A stretch of DNA of 64,000 nucleotides from Ctenosaura bakeri (taxonomy: Eukaryota > Chordata > Lepidosauria > Squamata > Iguanidae), in assembly GCA_948474755.1 (NCBI GenBank), contig CAOLHI010001812.1, positions 372,001 through 436,000 on the forward strand. The letters run 5' to 3'. This document shows, one piece after another, positions 12,400 through 26,200 of this stretch (position 1 is its first letter; the number at the start of each line of letters is the position of its first letter). The notes beneath the pieces are model-generated. The model was given only the letters and a program-made list of their open reading frames with translations. It was not told where the DNA came from and ran no database searches. A program made the position numbers and the translations under genes.

Positions 12400-12550
12400 A
12401 ATGGCAGCCAGTGGCTCCCATTTAAGTAGGGCAGTACATGCACAGCAGGTTTTAACTCATAGGTGCAGCATTTTGGAAAGTTCCTTTAAAGCCAGCCAAA
12501 ACCTGGAAAGGATTCATTGCTTCACTGACATGGGAGCCAGTAGTCATCAG
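12400..12550. repeat. unnamed hairpin repeat, TTTAGTCTGAACTTT family
   Basis: Diverged copy: the outer arms GGCAGCCAGTGGCTCCCAT and CTGACATGGGAGCCAGTAG are inverted relatives, with TTCCTTTAAAG and GGATTCATTG motifs between them. Confidence 0.55.
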
Positions 12551-13786
12551 TGACACACACACTCTAAAATGCAGTACTTGAATATACAGACTGATTTGTG
12601 ACAATTTGAGCTATGATGGTATGATATTTGCATATCTCATGCAAACAGAACTACTGCTTTCATTAACTATGTGTCTGTATCTGAAGATAAGTATTCAACC
12701 ACTGCTTCTTCATATGCACAAAATAGTCTTATTTTTACAATGTAACTTATAGGAAATATCACATCTATAAACCTATCATCCTTCAGCCTGGGCCAGATAA
12801 AGGCTGATGGAAAGTGGAGTCTAATATCATACGGAGAGCCACTGGCTTCCCAGACTTATAGATGATACACTGAGGATTAGTGGAATTGAAGTTCATAAGG
12901 CACTGAGAGTTCTTCCCCCATTAAAACACATTTTGATACTAATATGTCACTATAGGATGACATTTAAACATAAGGCAACTCATTCTTTATGTGAGCAAGT
13001 TTTAATGCTGAGGTAACATAGCTCTTTGCATTTCACCTTTGGCATTATCCCAACAGTTTTTAAAAGGACTACCAAGAATAACCAATTAAAATTCGCAACA
13101 TTCTTTCCATATAAATGTAGAGGGAAAAATAAAAATGCAATGTCCTTAATTGCAAATATACTGCACTACTGACACGAAGTGGAGATAAGCGAAATTCTTC
13201 CTTACAAACAGCTCAATCATTTCTTGCTCTTTAGTTGTGCAGATGTATAACCCAATAGCTAGTATAATCCTTGGACATAAACCATGTAATAAAATCCCAT
13301 AAATAATAAAACTAAGGCTCTTTCGGCAGAATAGTCAGTTAGAAGAGCTGTCTTCATGATATGCTGTTTTTTGGCACAAGTATTCATTCTGTAGCAAGGC
13401 TATAATCTTCAGATCCATGAGACTCTTATCTTTTCCAAGATAGATAGGAATCAACAGGTGCTTTTGGCAATGTTGTTCTCTAGTTCCATTTTAATACCTG
13501 GTCTCTTGCCTTTAGAAAACCAATCTGTTCTTAATTGAAGACTGAAAATGCATCTTTGCAGTCCCCTTCCATATCCACAATTTACATTCCCATGGAACAT
13601 GCTAAGGCAATTTGTGGCCTGAAAGTTCATTTTAAAAACTGAAAAGAGCTGCAACCAAAGTTGTAGGGGAAAAAATCCCAAGCACTAGAAAATAGAGGTT
13701 TTGGAGGTATTCTCCTTCAAACACACACACACACAGAATCAAGTATACATTTCTTCTTTGAATCTGAGAAGTCATTGGCATAGAGG
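12551..13786 (-). other. CDCP1: probable CDCP1 3' UTR
   Basis: AT-rich sequence directly after the CDCP1 stop codon, read on the minus strand, with no hexamer AATAAA before 12324. A short CA microsatellite lies near 13720-13735. Its UTR status is inferred from position only. Confidence 0.6.
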
Positions 13787-14231
13787 TTACTCTGCTGAAT
13801 TTGTCTGTTCATGGCTTTCAAGCATGGGCTCACTGGTCACATTTCCATTACCACTCACATTCACATCACCATTGCCCTGAAGTTCCCCTGGTGAATGTTG
13901 TCTGAAGGCATAGTTTTCACCATCAGTCATTAACATGAATGAAGACTCCTCTGTATCAGGCACTTTGGATGCTTTCCTCAGTGGAGGAGGGGAAGGTGGA
14001 GAGGTACTTGTGGGCCCAGAAAAAGGGCGGTACACTCCTATCTCAGCAGTTTCTGGTATTGTAGATTTGTCCAGTAGGTGTCCATAAACCATGGATTCAT
14101 CAATGACTGCATAGACATGAGACTCATTTTTTTTTCTGTCCTTCTTGAACAGTCTCTGTCGCACAGGTATGTGGGTGTTGACATTGGTATTATATACTCC
14201 CACCATTGGGGTTGAGCTTTCCTTTTTCTTG
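13787..14231 (-). CDS. CDCP1: CDCP1 exon 9 (last): cytoplasmic tail and stop
   Basis: The acceptor is TTTTTTCCCAG at 14232-14233, and the exon starts with the C that completes Asn697. The frame runs to TAA at 13787-13789. The tail contains GVYNTN (Tyr710), SHVYAVI (Tyr737), MVYGHLL (Tyr746), GVYRPF (Tyr764) and ENYAF (Tyr804). These are the five sites phosphorylated in mammalian CDCP1, with Tyr737 corresponding to the primary Src site and Tyr764 to the PKC-delta docking site. A proline-rich TSPPSPPPLRK segment (773-783) is a potential SH3 ligand. The C terminus ends SAE, against PAE in human. Upstream in-frame sequence with a Met at 14287 is intronic. Confidence 0.97.
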
Positions 14232-17200
14232 CTGGGAAAAAAGGGAAATAGAGCAGAAGAAATATTAAAAATCTGATGCTTTTGCATTTAAATACACACA
14301 GAGATTTTTCCTTTCATGATGTAGATCTTCAAAGCTTACCAATCAAAACTTGCTATGCAGAAACTTGGTCTATTTTGCCCAATCCAAAATATGCTGTGTT
14401 TAATTTTATATCTTGATTTTCACCTACTCCCTCAGGCTAGGACCAATATATAGACATTTTTAATTACCCTTGCCTCAGATGGACAATACAACTCTAAGCT
14501 CCAGTCTAGATTTTCCCACTTTTTACAGCCAAGCAGGCTAGGAGATTCCAAGACCCGTAGTTTAACTTTTCCAGGTTCTTTTCTTGATCTTTTCATTACC
14601 CTAGAATAGATTTATACAAGTTCTGCAACTGGTTGATCAATCCATCAGGATTGCTTATGGTGAATGAATATATCTTTCCTTCATATAAAGGAAATGCTAG
14701 ACTGTCTCTCTTTCCAACGTATCTCTTTTTAAATTTATTTGACATTTCCTATGACTGTGCATTGCAGCCTGCCAGGTATGCGATAAACCCACTGGTTTTG
14801 CTGGCCCAGACAAACATCCAAAGCTAGAGTTTTAAATTAAGCTCTAGTGGGTCACTGTACGCTTCTGGCAGGGAAAGTGTAGTTGGTGCATTCCAGAAGT
14901 TGTACTACCACTAATAAAGACAGAAGCATCCAAAAAACAACAACATTAAGTTCAGTTGAAAAGCCCAAATTGGGAAAAAGCCACAGAGGCAACACTGGAT
15001 AGATCTGAGCCTGTGAGACCTTCAGCCTAAGTTTTCTTATTCAAAGTAATGAATAACCTTATTTTCACACAGGAACCTAACTGTGTGAAAATAGCCACCA
15101 GCTGAGAACACGTTACAATGTCAGATCATACACTAATTTAAGCATTTCCTCTGATGTAACTTTCCATAAGTAACTATTCCATATAGCTTAATTCAGATCA
15201 CATGAAAACTTTGAGCTGTACAGACTTCAAAAAGCAGTGTGACTCAGACCTCTAAAATCTTTTTTCCCAGACCCTTCTGAAGCATGGCTACCTCTAGTCA
15301 TGGAATACACTGTCACAACCGCTTCCTTACAACGTGATTTCTACTGGAATTTAGAGAATTGAGAAATGTGGGCATGTCTGCTGCATGCTGATTGCAGCAG
15401 TGATGCACAGAGCCAACTGGTTTGTTCTAGAGGCCATTTCAAACGTAATAAAGGGGAAGGGAAACTTCCATGAACAGGAGGTCAACAAGTTTGTGATAGG
15501 AATACCATGGAAATCACCCAAATTCAGTTGGCAACCTTTAACAAATTTTAATTGTATCAATTTAGCTCTCCCTCAAATAGACCAAGAGAAATGATCACCA
15601 TAACGTGGAACCATTATTGAAAGAGACAAGGCTGAAACACTTGGGCAAAATATCTATATATTGACTGCTCCCCTCCAAAATATCTCATGAAGAACTCGTT
15701 CTCTGGGAGGACCAGAAAATGTCATGAACGGGGGGAAGAAAACCCAGAGATCCAATTATGTACTTTAGTATTCAGTGGTAGATGAACAAGGACGTTTACC
15801 CTGCAGCCCTGCATGGTAGCTACACCTCCTCCAGTGGAGTTGCTTCATCCCCTGGATGTGTTTTTAGGGTGCCTAAGAGAGGACCTGTTATGCACAGAAA
15901 GAACACTGGGAAAATATTTGAAAAATGGTGGAAGAACACATTTCTCAAGCACCGAGAAACCCTGACTGGTAAGTACTCTTACTGATGAGAATCTTCACAA
16001 TTTGGGATTTATTGTTTGCAAAACTTGCACATTGTTGACTTGCATGCAAAACAGCATTTTCTGCAGAGGATACCATTTCTAATAATGAGAAGAAATGAGA
16101 AAATACTATTTCTAATAAAATAATACAACCATAGTCAAGCTTTGCACAGAATAAGTTCTGAAGTGCTGAACAGTCTTTAAAAACTGTGTAGTTTTCAAAA
16201 TTACTGCCAGACTCCCTTCTCTACTGCACAGGCGCCAATGTTATGTTTGTCTACAATCTCACCCTCAAATACCTCACTTTTAAGGGAAGGAAAATGTGTG
16301 CTAAATTGTAATCTTTCTGAAATGGATGTACTCAAAGTGGGGGCAGCCATAACCAGTTTTGAAAATAATGGACATCGGGGAAACTAAAGCAAGGCTGAGA
16401 TCCAGAGAGAATGGATCGGTTTGATCACATTATTTTAACTATGTGCCTCCTTATGCTGTGCCAAGAGGCCTATTTAGACTCAGGCCACTTCTGCACTAGG
16501 CTGGCCGGCCCCTCCCTAAACTGCAAACCCCAGGATTCCATAGGATGTTGAAAGTGGAATAATTGCCCTGTAAGAGTGTAGTGCGGAAATGGCCTCAGTG
16601 GCAACATACATATTTCCATTGTTTCCTCTTTAACACTCCTTTTAAGCTTGGTTACACATCTCAATTCAGAGATGGCAGGGCAAGACAGGAAGCCTTAGGA
16701 TATGCAAACTGTGCTCTCAACATCAGGGTGCAGCACTTAACATGCAACCAGTGTAGATTCTAAGCATTCAAACTATGAGTTTCCCTTTATCTGTTGTGGA
16801 GATTTCTTGATGCAGTCAACACTGGGAGGCTGGAACAGCACTGATCACATATTGGGTGCCAAATATGCATGACTGCTTACTAAAGCCTTTGGGTCTAATT
16901 TACTCTAAAATGCTTATGTCTGCAGTTTTAAACTGTTTTAATCTTTCCTGTTTTAACTTATTGATGTGTTCAATAGCTTTTAGTATAACTACATTACTTT
17001 TATTGCTTATAATTGTTTTAATCTGTTTATATTGATTTGACTTGTCCATGATCCTGAGATCTCATGATATAGGTCTGGATATAAATCTTTAATAAAATAA
17101 AAATAAAAATTAGACAAGAGAAGGGCAAAGCATGCTTCAGAGTCAGTTCAGAAAGGCAGGCTACTCACACTTCACTTGTTTGTGACCAGCTAGTCTCTGT

Positions 17201-20200
17201 TATAACACAGAGCTTCCTCTAGGGGGGGGGAAATTAAAAGTATATTTTACTCTGTTTAGGAACACACTGAGAATAAAATGAACCTACTTCTTCTTCTTCT
17301 TCTTGCAGAATATAAAAAGCCCAATAGCAGCTAAGATTGCTACTGCACCAACCACTGTGCCAATTATGACTGGGAGAGCTGTGAAAAGATAAAGGGAGAG
17401 ACACAGTCAATGAGATACAATCAAAGAGGCAGTTCATTCTGGGTATAGGAGGAACTGCTGTTGTGTACCTTCAAGTCATTTCTGACTTACAATAACCCTA
17501 AGGTGAAACTATCACAGGCTTTTCTTGGCAACATTTTTCAGAGTAATTTGCCTTTGACTTCCTCTGAGGGTGAGAGAATGTGACTTCTGCATGGTCACCC
17601 AGTGGGTTTCCATAGGTGAGTGGGATTCAAAGCCTGGTCTCCAGGGCTTGTAGTCCAATGCCCAGCCACTACACCATGCTGGCTCTCTATGCAGCCACTA
17701 TATCTTACTCACGTCTCTACTCTTTAAAAAATGCCATGATTCTATATGCACATGCACATAGACACCGACATTCACCCAAACAATCCAAAAGACTTATTTT
17801 AAAAAGAGAGATACAAAAGGTTTCCATGCTATGTTATGTTACACCTGAAAAAAGAATTACCATTTTTCAATGTTATTAGAAATGTACACACAGAGAGGAA
17901 AAAGTAAAAACAGAATGCAGTCTTCCACTTAAAGAATTTCAGCAAATGTCCTTCCAGTGTTTAATAACTTGTTGATTAGATGGAGGAGAGGAAGAGGGAA
18001 GGGGAGGGGGGAGAAAGAAAGGGGAAGGAAGGATAAATGGAAGGAGCAACAGAAGTTCCACAACTGAAGAATGGTCTTGCACAAGAACTTCTCCCTTTAC
18101 TAGGATACAGCAGTCAGATAGTCCTACTTAGTTGCAAATCTGTACAGTGACAATATGAATCATCAGCCTCTTTTGATACACCCTTCCTAACTGATTTGAG
18201 GTAGTGCATTTGTACAAATAATTACTGTTATTTAGTTTTATAACCATCTCATTTAGTGGATATAATTTATCTTTAAAACAGCCAGGTTCTGTCCAGCATA
18301 TTTCTACCTTTTCAAACAAACATTACAGCAACTCTCACAAAGATATACCACATGTTTTCTCTGATATCATTTACCAGAGTCTTATGCCAAGCGCAGGAAT
18401 CATCTAACCCTCCAGATTCTGTTGGACTGCAAGTCCCACCAGCTCTAGCCAGCATAGCTAAGGGCGAGGCACACTCCAGCTTGTAGTCCAGCAACTGACT
18501 GATTGATTGAATTTTTGAATTTATATCCTATTTTTCTCCCAAGATAGGATTCAGGAGGGCCATCTCTCTCTCTCTCTCTCTCTCACAAGAGCCAGTATGG
18601 TGTAACTGAGTGTCGGACTATGACCCTGAAGAGCAGGATTTGATTGACTGCTTGGCCATGGAAACTCACTGGGTGACCTTGGATGCATCACACACTTAGC
18701 CCCAGAAAACCCCATGATAGGGTCACCATAAGCCAGAAATGACTTAAAGGCCAACAACAATAACATATAACATATGTAGGGCAGTAACAACCAACTCCTG
18801 TGTACTAAGTCCCTGTCTTCAGATCAGATCTGGAAAGAAATTACTTTTTTTGGTCTACATCTCCCACAGTATCCCAGCCAGCATGGCCAGAAGCCATGCT
18901 AACTGGAAGACACTGGAATCTGTAATCCAAAAAGCAAGTTTTCTAAGTTTTGCTTTGGACCTTAGGCCAATGGTGGTCAGAGATGGATTCCTTTGGGTAG
19001 TTACATTCCATCTGTAGAATACACTTCCCTAACATATTTGTTTGCTGTCAAGTCTAAGCCCCCCAAGCATTCCAAAAGTATACCATTACTGATGATATCA
19101 AACACTGCTGAGAGGTCCAAAAGCATCAGCACGGACACATTCCCTCTGCCAGTTTCCTCTGAAAGTCATCCACTATGGCAACCATGGCAGATTCAACTCT
19201 GTATCTTGCTCTGAAGCCCATTTGAAATGGGTTTAGAAAACATGTATAATCCAGGACTATGGGACTTGCAATATCTGGAAGAATATGCTTTCCCAAGAGT
19301 TTACCTCCACAGCACAGATGAAATCCACCTCATTAAGTTCACTGGGAAAAATACAGAACTGAAAAGTTAATGCTTGCAAGGCTCCTTCCCTTTGTGGAGA
19401 GTTAGAGACCTTTGCCACATGGAGGAAGAGACAAAATATGATACTCACCTGTGTTCTTCTGAACAATTGTCACCATGAAATGCATACTCAGTGGCTGTCT
19501 GACAGCCGGTTTGCAGTTAGTGATGTTCATCCAGAAGTGGTCATGCATTTCCATAGCCTTTGGTAGTATCTCATCATCACGACACACAGTTTCTTCTGCC
19601 TTCAGATTGTGTTCTCTAATATTGATATAAGCCCGGCCTCTTTCACAAGTTACACCCATTCGTTCACTTAAGAAATTTAGTTGTGCGATTTGTTTTGCTG
19701 GGATGCTGATGTTCCAATAAATCGACATATAAGGTGGCAAGCCTTCCAACCAGTTAGGGGTCTCTAGATAAACTTTTGTTTTTGGATCTGGACTCAGACT
19801 GAAAATACATTCTTCTGTAAAGACACAGAAAGCACATATGCAATGGCATTTCTGGTTTTTATTTCAGAAACACAAATCATAATAGTTTGCTTACAGAAAT
19901 AAATGCCTCTTGCAGTGACCAGCAATTTACTTAGACTTGCAATTTCTACAATGTAAGTTATGCAAAATCTGTGCTCCATTAGAACTCATTGATAGCCAGA
20001 ACTGAGGAAATAAGCTCACAGATGTGAAGACATTATACTCCACTAAAATCTTTTGAGATCTTCTACATACATTCCTCACACTCCTTCTTCAGCTGCCAAA
20101 GTGTACCCCAGCCTCAATGCTGATTAATTAGAGCATCACTGCATTTGAAACACAAAACAACCAGGCTCAAAGCAGGCAAGGATTTGCTGCTCAATGCAGG

Positions 20201-23200
20201 GGCACTCTTTTGTGCCATTTTAGTGGAACTAGGTAAACTTTGTTTTGATAAATGGTATGCTTGCACTGCTAATAAACCTGGTCTCAAACACATAAAGCTC
20301 TCCTTTGCTACACAAAACACTCTTTTACCAGTAACAGGTAGAGCCCTAAATACCTCCTTTTGTGCAAGCCTGAATCACAAGAGAATCATGTCCTTTCCAA
20401 ATTTACCAACAATAACTGCTGTTTCCATAAATATCCCTCTCTGTTCCTACTAGGGGCTGTCTCATGTATCCATCATTTAGGGACATATGTTTTGCTCTTT
20501 GAGGGAACTACATGTCCATCTCTACTCTCTTCCCTCTTTCTTTGTGTGCCAATAACTCTCTGCATCCATCTCCTTATACCCCCGCTTTAACTTGCTACCT
20601 CCCATTACTCACCTTTTGCTTCATTCACTCTTTATATTTGCTGCCCAGGTCTGTTATTCCCCTGGGGACTAATGGCTTCCTTGTTGGTAAGGCAATACAT
20701 CCCATTTTGGTTTTAGAAGTGCAGATTTTAAAGGAGCTATTTAAGGTGTTATTTGGGGAACAGCATTCAACACCCTGGATAGCTGTTTTAAAGTTCAAAC
20801 TACAATTAGGAGTAGATTAACCAACTCAGTGACATGGAAGTCACCAGGCCCTACTGCTGACCTGTTGTTGGTTTTTTATCACTTCATGTCTACATGTTGT
20901 TTAGTTTTGAATAAAAAAAAATTGCTGTAACATGTTGAACTGATCTTTTTTTGTGTGGTGCAGAACCCTATCCCTCTCCTTTCCATGTTACTTCTGCTTC
21001 TGCTACCAAGTTTTCTGTTAAAAAAGTAACATTCAAGAACACATCTACTTAACTGAGATATACTAGTAGTTGCACTTAGCTGATATATTTTAAATTTCCT
21101 TAGTTCTTTGACTGTAGAGATGCAGCCAAGCAGAATAAACTCACCTCGTATAGCTGGCACAAAGAACAGCTGAAGATCCTGCTTCTGAGACTCATTCAAC
21201 CACCTACTCCCATATGTCTTAAGAGTTATAGTGACATTGTCTTTCATCTGAATTTTTTCAATGACTCCCCCAGGACAGAAGATACCAAAGCTTACTATCT
21301 TCCCTGGGGTGGTGCCATTAATGGCATAATTATAACCTCCACGACACAGCTGATCCCTTTGTGGGATATGTTGCTTCAGTTTCAAGGTTGGAGACCTGAT
21401 TTCTATGTTGAGATCGTCTGGAGCCTGGAGTTTCCATGTAAATCTCTCCAATAGGATTGGCAGCTGGGTAAGAGATGGAGGTACAACCAGAGGGAAAGAT
21501 CTGGGGCAGATTCTTGAATTCCAACAAGCTGCAATCACAAAGACACCAAATCACAGTTAGAGAATCAAACTAGACATCTAGGCAACTAGCAACTCAGTCC
21601 TTGTGTGGCTTTGGACACATTTTCTGAAGCAACATTTTCCACGTGGCAAATTCCTTTTTAAACCCACAAACACTGATGAAACTGTGTGTGTGTGATAAAT
21701 GAAGTTCCACTGGGTAATCTCAGGACTGTGATTATAAATGGCTTTACCAAGAGGTTCACTAAATGAAATGAAATGTGCCTGCTTCTTCGCATGCACCTCT
21801 TCGTGCTTAAAGATGACATTTTACAGCATTATAAAAACAAGTTCACTGTCTCTTCTGATGGCATGTTTGCCGGGATGCCCTCCATATTAAAGTAATGGGA
21901 TATATAGTCTAGCATAAGTAGCAGCCTGCTTGTAACCAAAGAAGCCTAGGTACCAGAGACCGTTAGATAAACATTTGCTAGGAATGTACTGATAAGCACT
22001 GCTTGGCTCTCATAGCTTCAAGGTCTTCAAGGTCTCTTGGCAAAGAGGGAGGGAAAGCAGGGATTCTAAAGCTCTGGTATTTGCTTTCGAACTGCAGTCT
22101 CTTCACTAAAGTCTTGTACAATGTACCTCACTCCAAATAAATAGTGTTTATGCACTGTACCATTTGTGTGTGTGGATTCAGTTCCTGACAATGTCAGTGT
22201 ATTAAAACTATAATATCTAACATTTATGTAGCATATTTCAGACCTTTCAAACATCTTCCAAGGATTTCTGAAAGAGTGTATGTCAAAAATCTTGTGAGAA
22301 TGGCCAATATTATTGCTATTATTACCACTTATCCTCATTTGCAATTATATTTCTAGAATGTATTTTATAGCCCTGTCCTCTTATCTGCTATTGGTCACTG
22401 GTTACATTCAATGAGTTTAAGGACAATGAGATCTTGAAGAGCCAAAAAACGTTCTTGTTGCACTGTTTCACCACCACAGTTCAAGTTTAACTTCACAATC
22501 AAAAGGTCCCAACATCCTCAAAAGATTCTGTGTGATATTTCTTGGTCTATATCAAGAAACAGCATAGGGTGGTAGTTTGTGCTTTGAACTGTGACCCTGG
22601 AGATCAGCGTTCAATTCCCTGATGGGCCATGGAAACCCACTGGGTAATCTGGGGCTCATCATGCACTGTCAGCCCCCAGAAAACCATGTGATAGAGTTTT
22701 CTTAGTCACCATTAATTCTGAAACGACTTGAAGGCATACAACAACAGCAATACAGGAAATTACTAATAGGCATCACCAAAAAATTGGGGCTCAATATGTA
22801 TATAGAATACAGGTATCAACATGGGATGATAATGCAAAGCACACAAAGCACACTAAAAGTGATCTTTGCTGTTGCTGATGGCCCTCTCTCATACAGTATT
22901 TTACCTTTGAAATACTTATGCCCTGCCTATTGATCCTAGTGAAGTGACACACAATACTATTTAAGACAACATCAAAATAGTCCACCTCTAAAGTTAACAG
23001 AACATAGCCAAATAATCAGATTAGAACAACTGGTAAAGTAGTTATTTCCTTTAAATGCCTTGGTAAAGGGGAGGCACAGAAGAGAGTTTTCACTTGGTAT
23101 CTAAAAGCCATTAAAACAAATACCTTCTGAATGGAAGCAAATATGGAGAATCTTCCACAAAACGAGGAATCATCACAGAGAAAACCACTTTCAATGTTAT

Positions 23201-26200
23201 TTCTACTTTACTAATACTAAAGTAAGCAAAATTTCTAAAAAACACCCCATAATAACAACAAAAATAGCATCTAAAAATGCAGGTCAACATACAACAATAT
23301 AAGAGCTTCCACCCATTTTCCAGTAAATAGATTTTGATCGTTTTGCTCATACCGATAGATTTCTCAGCTATTATCCTTATATTCTCCAAATTTCGACACA
23401 TGAAGGTGACTGTGTATTTGAAGTTAGATTCTAGGGTGACATTGGTTTTACAGTGTTTACTAGAACCAATACAGATCAAGCATCCATGTTCATGGATCAG
23501 AAGGGACCCAGGCTTTGTTGGCTTTGCATAAATAGTAAGATTCATGGACTTCTCTCTCTTTAGGTCAATGATAACAGTTACATCTGAAAGGGGAAGAAAA
23601 AAGAGATTATTTTAAAAGAATTATGCCACCTCTGCCCATATGTCAATGTGTTGCTGATCCTGGATTTAACAAGATCTACAGATGGACACACTGCAGTAAT
23701 TTATTTACTGTACTTGGTATTAGATGTGATGTGACAGAATTTTAAGGTGTGAAAATTGTCAAACAGTGGAGAAAGTTACACTCTAAATCCTATCTATCTC
23801 ACAGAACTATGATCTGTGTGAAAGGTCAATCTGAACTTAACAAGGTATTTTGCACTTAGGGTTGCCAGCTTGGACACAAAATAGGGCTCCTGTATATTTA
23901 CTCAAGAACGTGGAACAGGACAAGGCATCATAAAACTCTGTCAAGCTAGATGAAACTACTTGTTTTCTCTTACCTTTCAAACTCCAATTTTCAAATGCAG
24001 CCATCCTCTCTCAACATGGCTCCTGCCTCCCTGGTGGAGAGTCTGGGGGAGGGACATGGAGGAACATCCAATCCTGTTCTTGCTGGTGGCCCCTCCATGT
24101 CTCCTCTTCTGCTCTCCACCAGTTGTTGAGCTGGAAGAGGACAGCTGCAGCTGAAAGTCGGAGTTTGAAAAATAAGAAAGGACTTTCTTCTCCTTGATGG
24201 AGTTTTACGGTACCTTGTCTCACTCCATGAGTTGTTCAGGATCAAAAGTCGCAGGGAGCCCATCCCATATCCAGTATGGCAACCCTGGTATTAGGATTTA
24301 AGTTTGAAAATCTCTCACAGTGAAATAAATGCCTCTGCAGACCAGATAAGATGATGCCCAGAAGATATTGCCAAAGGATATTGTCATAACTATACCAGAA
24401 AATATGGATATTCTCTGCAGCCCTCATTAACAGCTAGCATTCCTGAAAGGCCACTTTGAAAATGTGGGAAGGGAAGCCAAGGCCACAATTTGTAGCCACA
24501 AATAGCCTTCCAGACAGTACTGTTGCCACAGATAATATTTTGTCCACACATGAGTTTTGTCTCCAGGATGCAATACATATCTGTGTGTGCTCATGAACTG
24601 GGGAAAGGGAGGCATTACTTCTTAATCAACTAAGTTGTAGATTATACCTGCTGATCTATACTTCAGTTTAGGGGTGGGAAAAGAAATGTGGGCCACATTT
24701 CTTCATTCGCCATCAGTGTACAATCTGTCTACAAGCTACAGAGTAGAGTTGATGTACATTTGGCCTTTACAGATGATTTCATTCAGTTCCACATACCATG
24801 TGGATTTCTGTCAGTTCCACATACCATGGACAATGATAAAGGATTGTAATCACTCTAGAATGAGTTTTAGCAGATCACACATAAAACATTCAACAAAGAA
24901 AAACAACACAGAACAAAGAAGAGGGCTACTCACTATCTTCATTTTTAGGATACCGAACATCAACTTCAAAAAGCAGACTGAGGACCCCTGGGTCCCGGTC
25001 AACTTGGTCACAACCCTGCAGAGAAAGGTTGAAACTACCAGGAATGTTGGCAGGCTGGATTTTGTCCAGTCCTAACACTATAACCTCATGGCTAGACTGT
25101 AATTTAGGTAAGAAATATTCTAGCTTCTCAAATTTCCGTTCACAGTTTGGTCTGCTATAGTTTTGAATGAAGATGTGTGCTCTTAGGTTGAATGGGATGA
25201 CAAATTGCCAAGTCATGAGTTCATCTTCTGGAAACCCCAGTGGATAGTTGGCAGACATCAAGGTAGTGGACGATTCATTTTGAAATGTGGATTCAATAAT
25301 GCATAATCCTATCACAAGAAAAAGAAAAAGGGAAACAAAATATGAAAGGGAGGAAATCTAAATGCACATGAACTAGTTAATCTCTCTGTTCCTCTCGTCC
25401 ACACCCAGTCTTAGCCAAAAGACCACAAAGTGATATCTTAATGAATCTTAACACTGTGAGTCTGTTGGAAATTGGAAACTTGCTGCATGGCAGACATTCC
25501 TAACCTGCTTCTAGTAGTTTAGAAACTCGCAGTCATTAGAAGCCACTGGCCCAAAGCCTACAAAGTTACTTTAAAAAATAATATGTGAAAAGCAGTTGTT
25601 ACTTTTTAAAAAAAGCATTATTTGTTGACATTGCAATTAACACATTAGTAAAATAAACATGTTGCTTTCAACTTAGATTTTCTTTTTAACTTACAAATGA
25701 AAAACAGACAAAGTTCTCCAAAATGACTCTTTAATATTTTGGCCATAATAAGTAAAAGTTAACAGTTATATATGCACGTATACAAATGAAGTCTTCATGT
25801 TATGATGATGTTTAAAAGATTACTGGTAGTTGCTTACCATCCCAACAAAGTGTGCATTACAGGTAGCCCAACTTTCGTTAACATGTTAGTTAGTTCCAGA
25901 CTCTACACGGGCCACCCCATCCAACTGATTGGATAAAGGGAATGCTGTATCACAGCCTCTCTCAAGATTTAGCTAGTAGCACAGTTAGCAATCTCCACAT
26001 GCCTAATAAAGTGTTGTTGTTGTATTTATTTATATTCCATCTTTTTCCCAGTTCAGGGCTCTTACAACAGTTAAAACAAATATAGTTAATTCACAGCATA
26101 CAAGAGTTAAAAAGCAATTAAACCAGCATAAAGTTCAAACCATTTAAAAACACAAACTACTAGCATATATACCCAGCGTTGCCCAGAATTTTATTTTCTC

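Larger units (their letters stand above)
14232..17287 (-). other. CDCP1 intron 8
   Basis: GT-AG intron, phase 2. It holds a short hairpin transposon at 16483-16594 and an L2-like tail at 16915-17105. I see no gene in 14240-16480; its open frames lack support. Confidence 0.85.
17379..19448 (-). other. CDCP1 intron 7
   Basis: GT-AG, phase 1. It contains two ACA-tailed SINEs in opposite orientation, a purine-rich tract and a TC microsatellite. Confidence 0.85.

Noticed and set aside
1..13786. CLEC3B, expected downstream of CDCP1 by mammalian synteny
   Set aside because: No C-type lectin exon could be recognised on either strand.
13787..14287. Treating the frame from the Met at 14287 as a stand-alone 166-residue gene
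   Set aside because: The sequence above 14231 is intron 8 with a polypyrimidine acceptor; the coding part is the CDCP1 tail exon.
18589..18660. A tRNA gene
   Set aside because: The A and B box regions are tRNA-like but no cloverleaf closes, and the sequence continues into a repeated SINE body.
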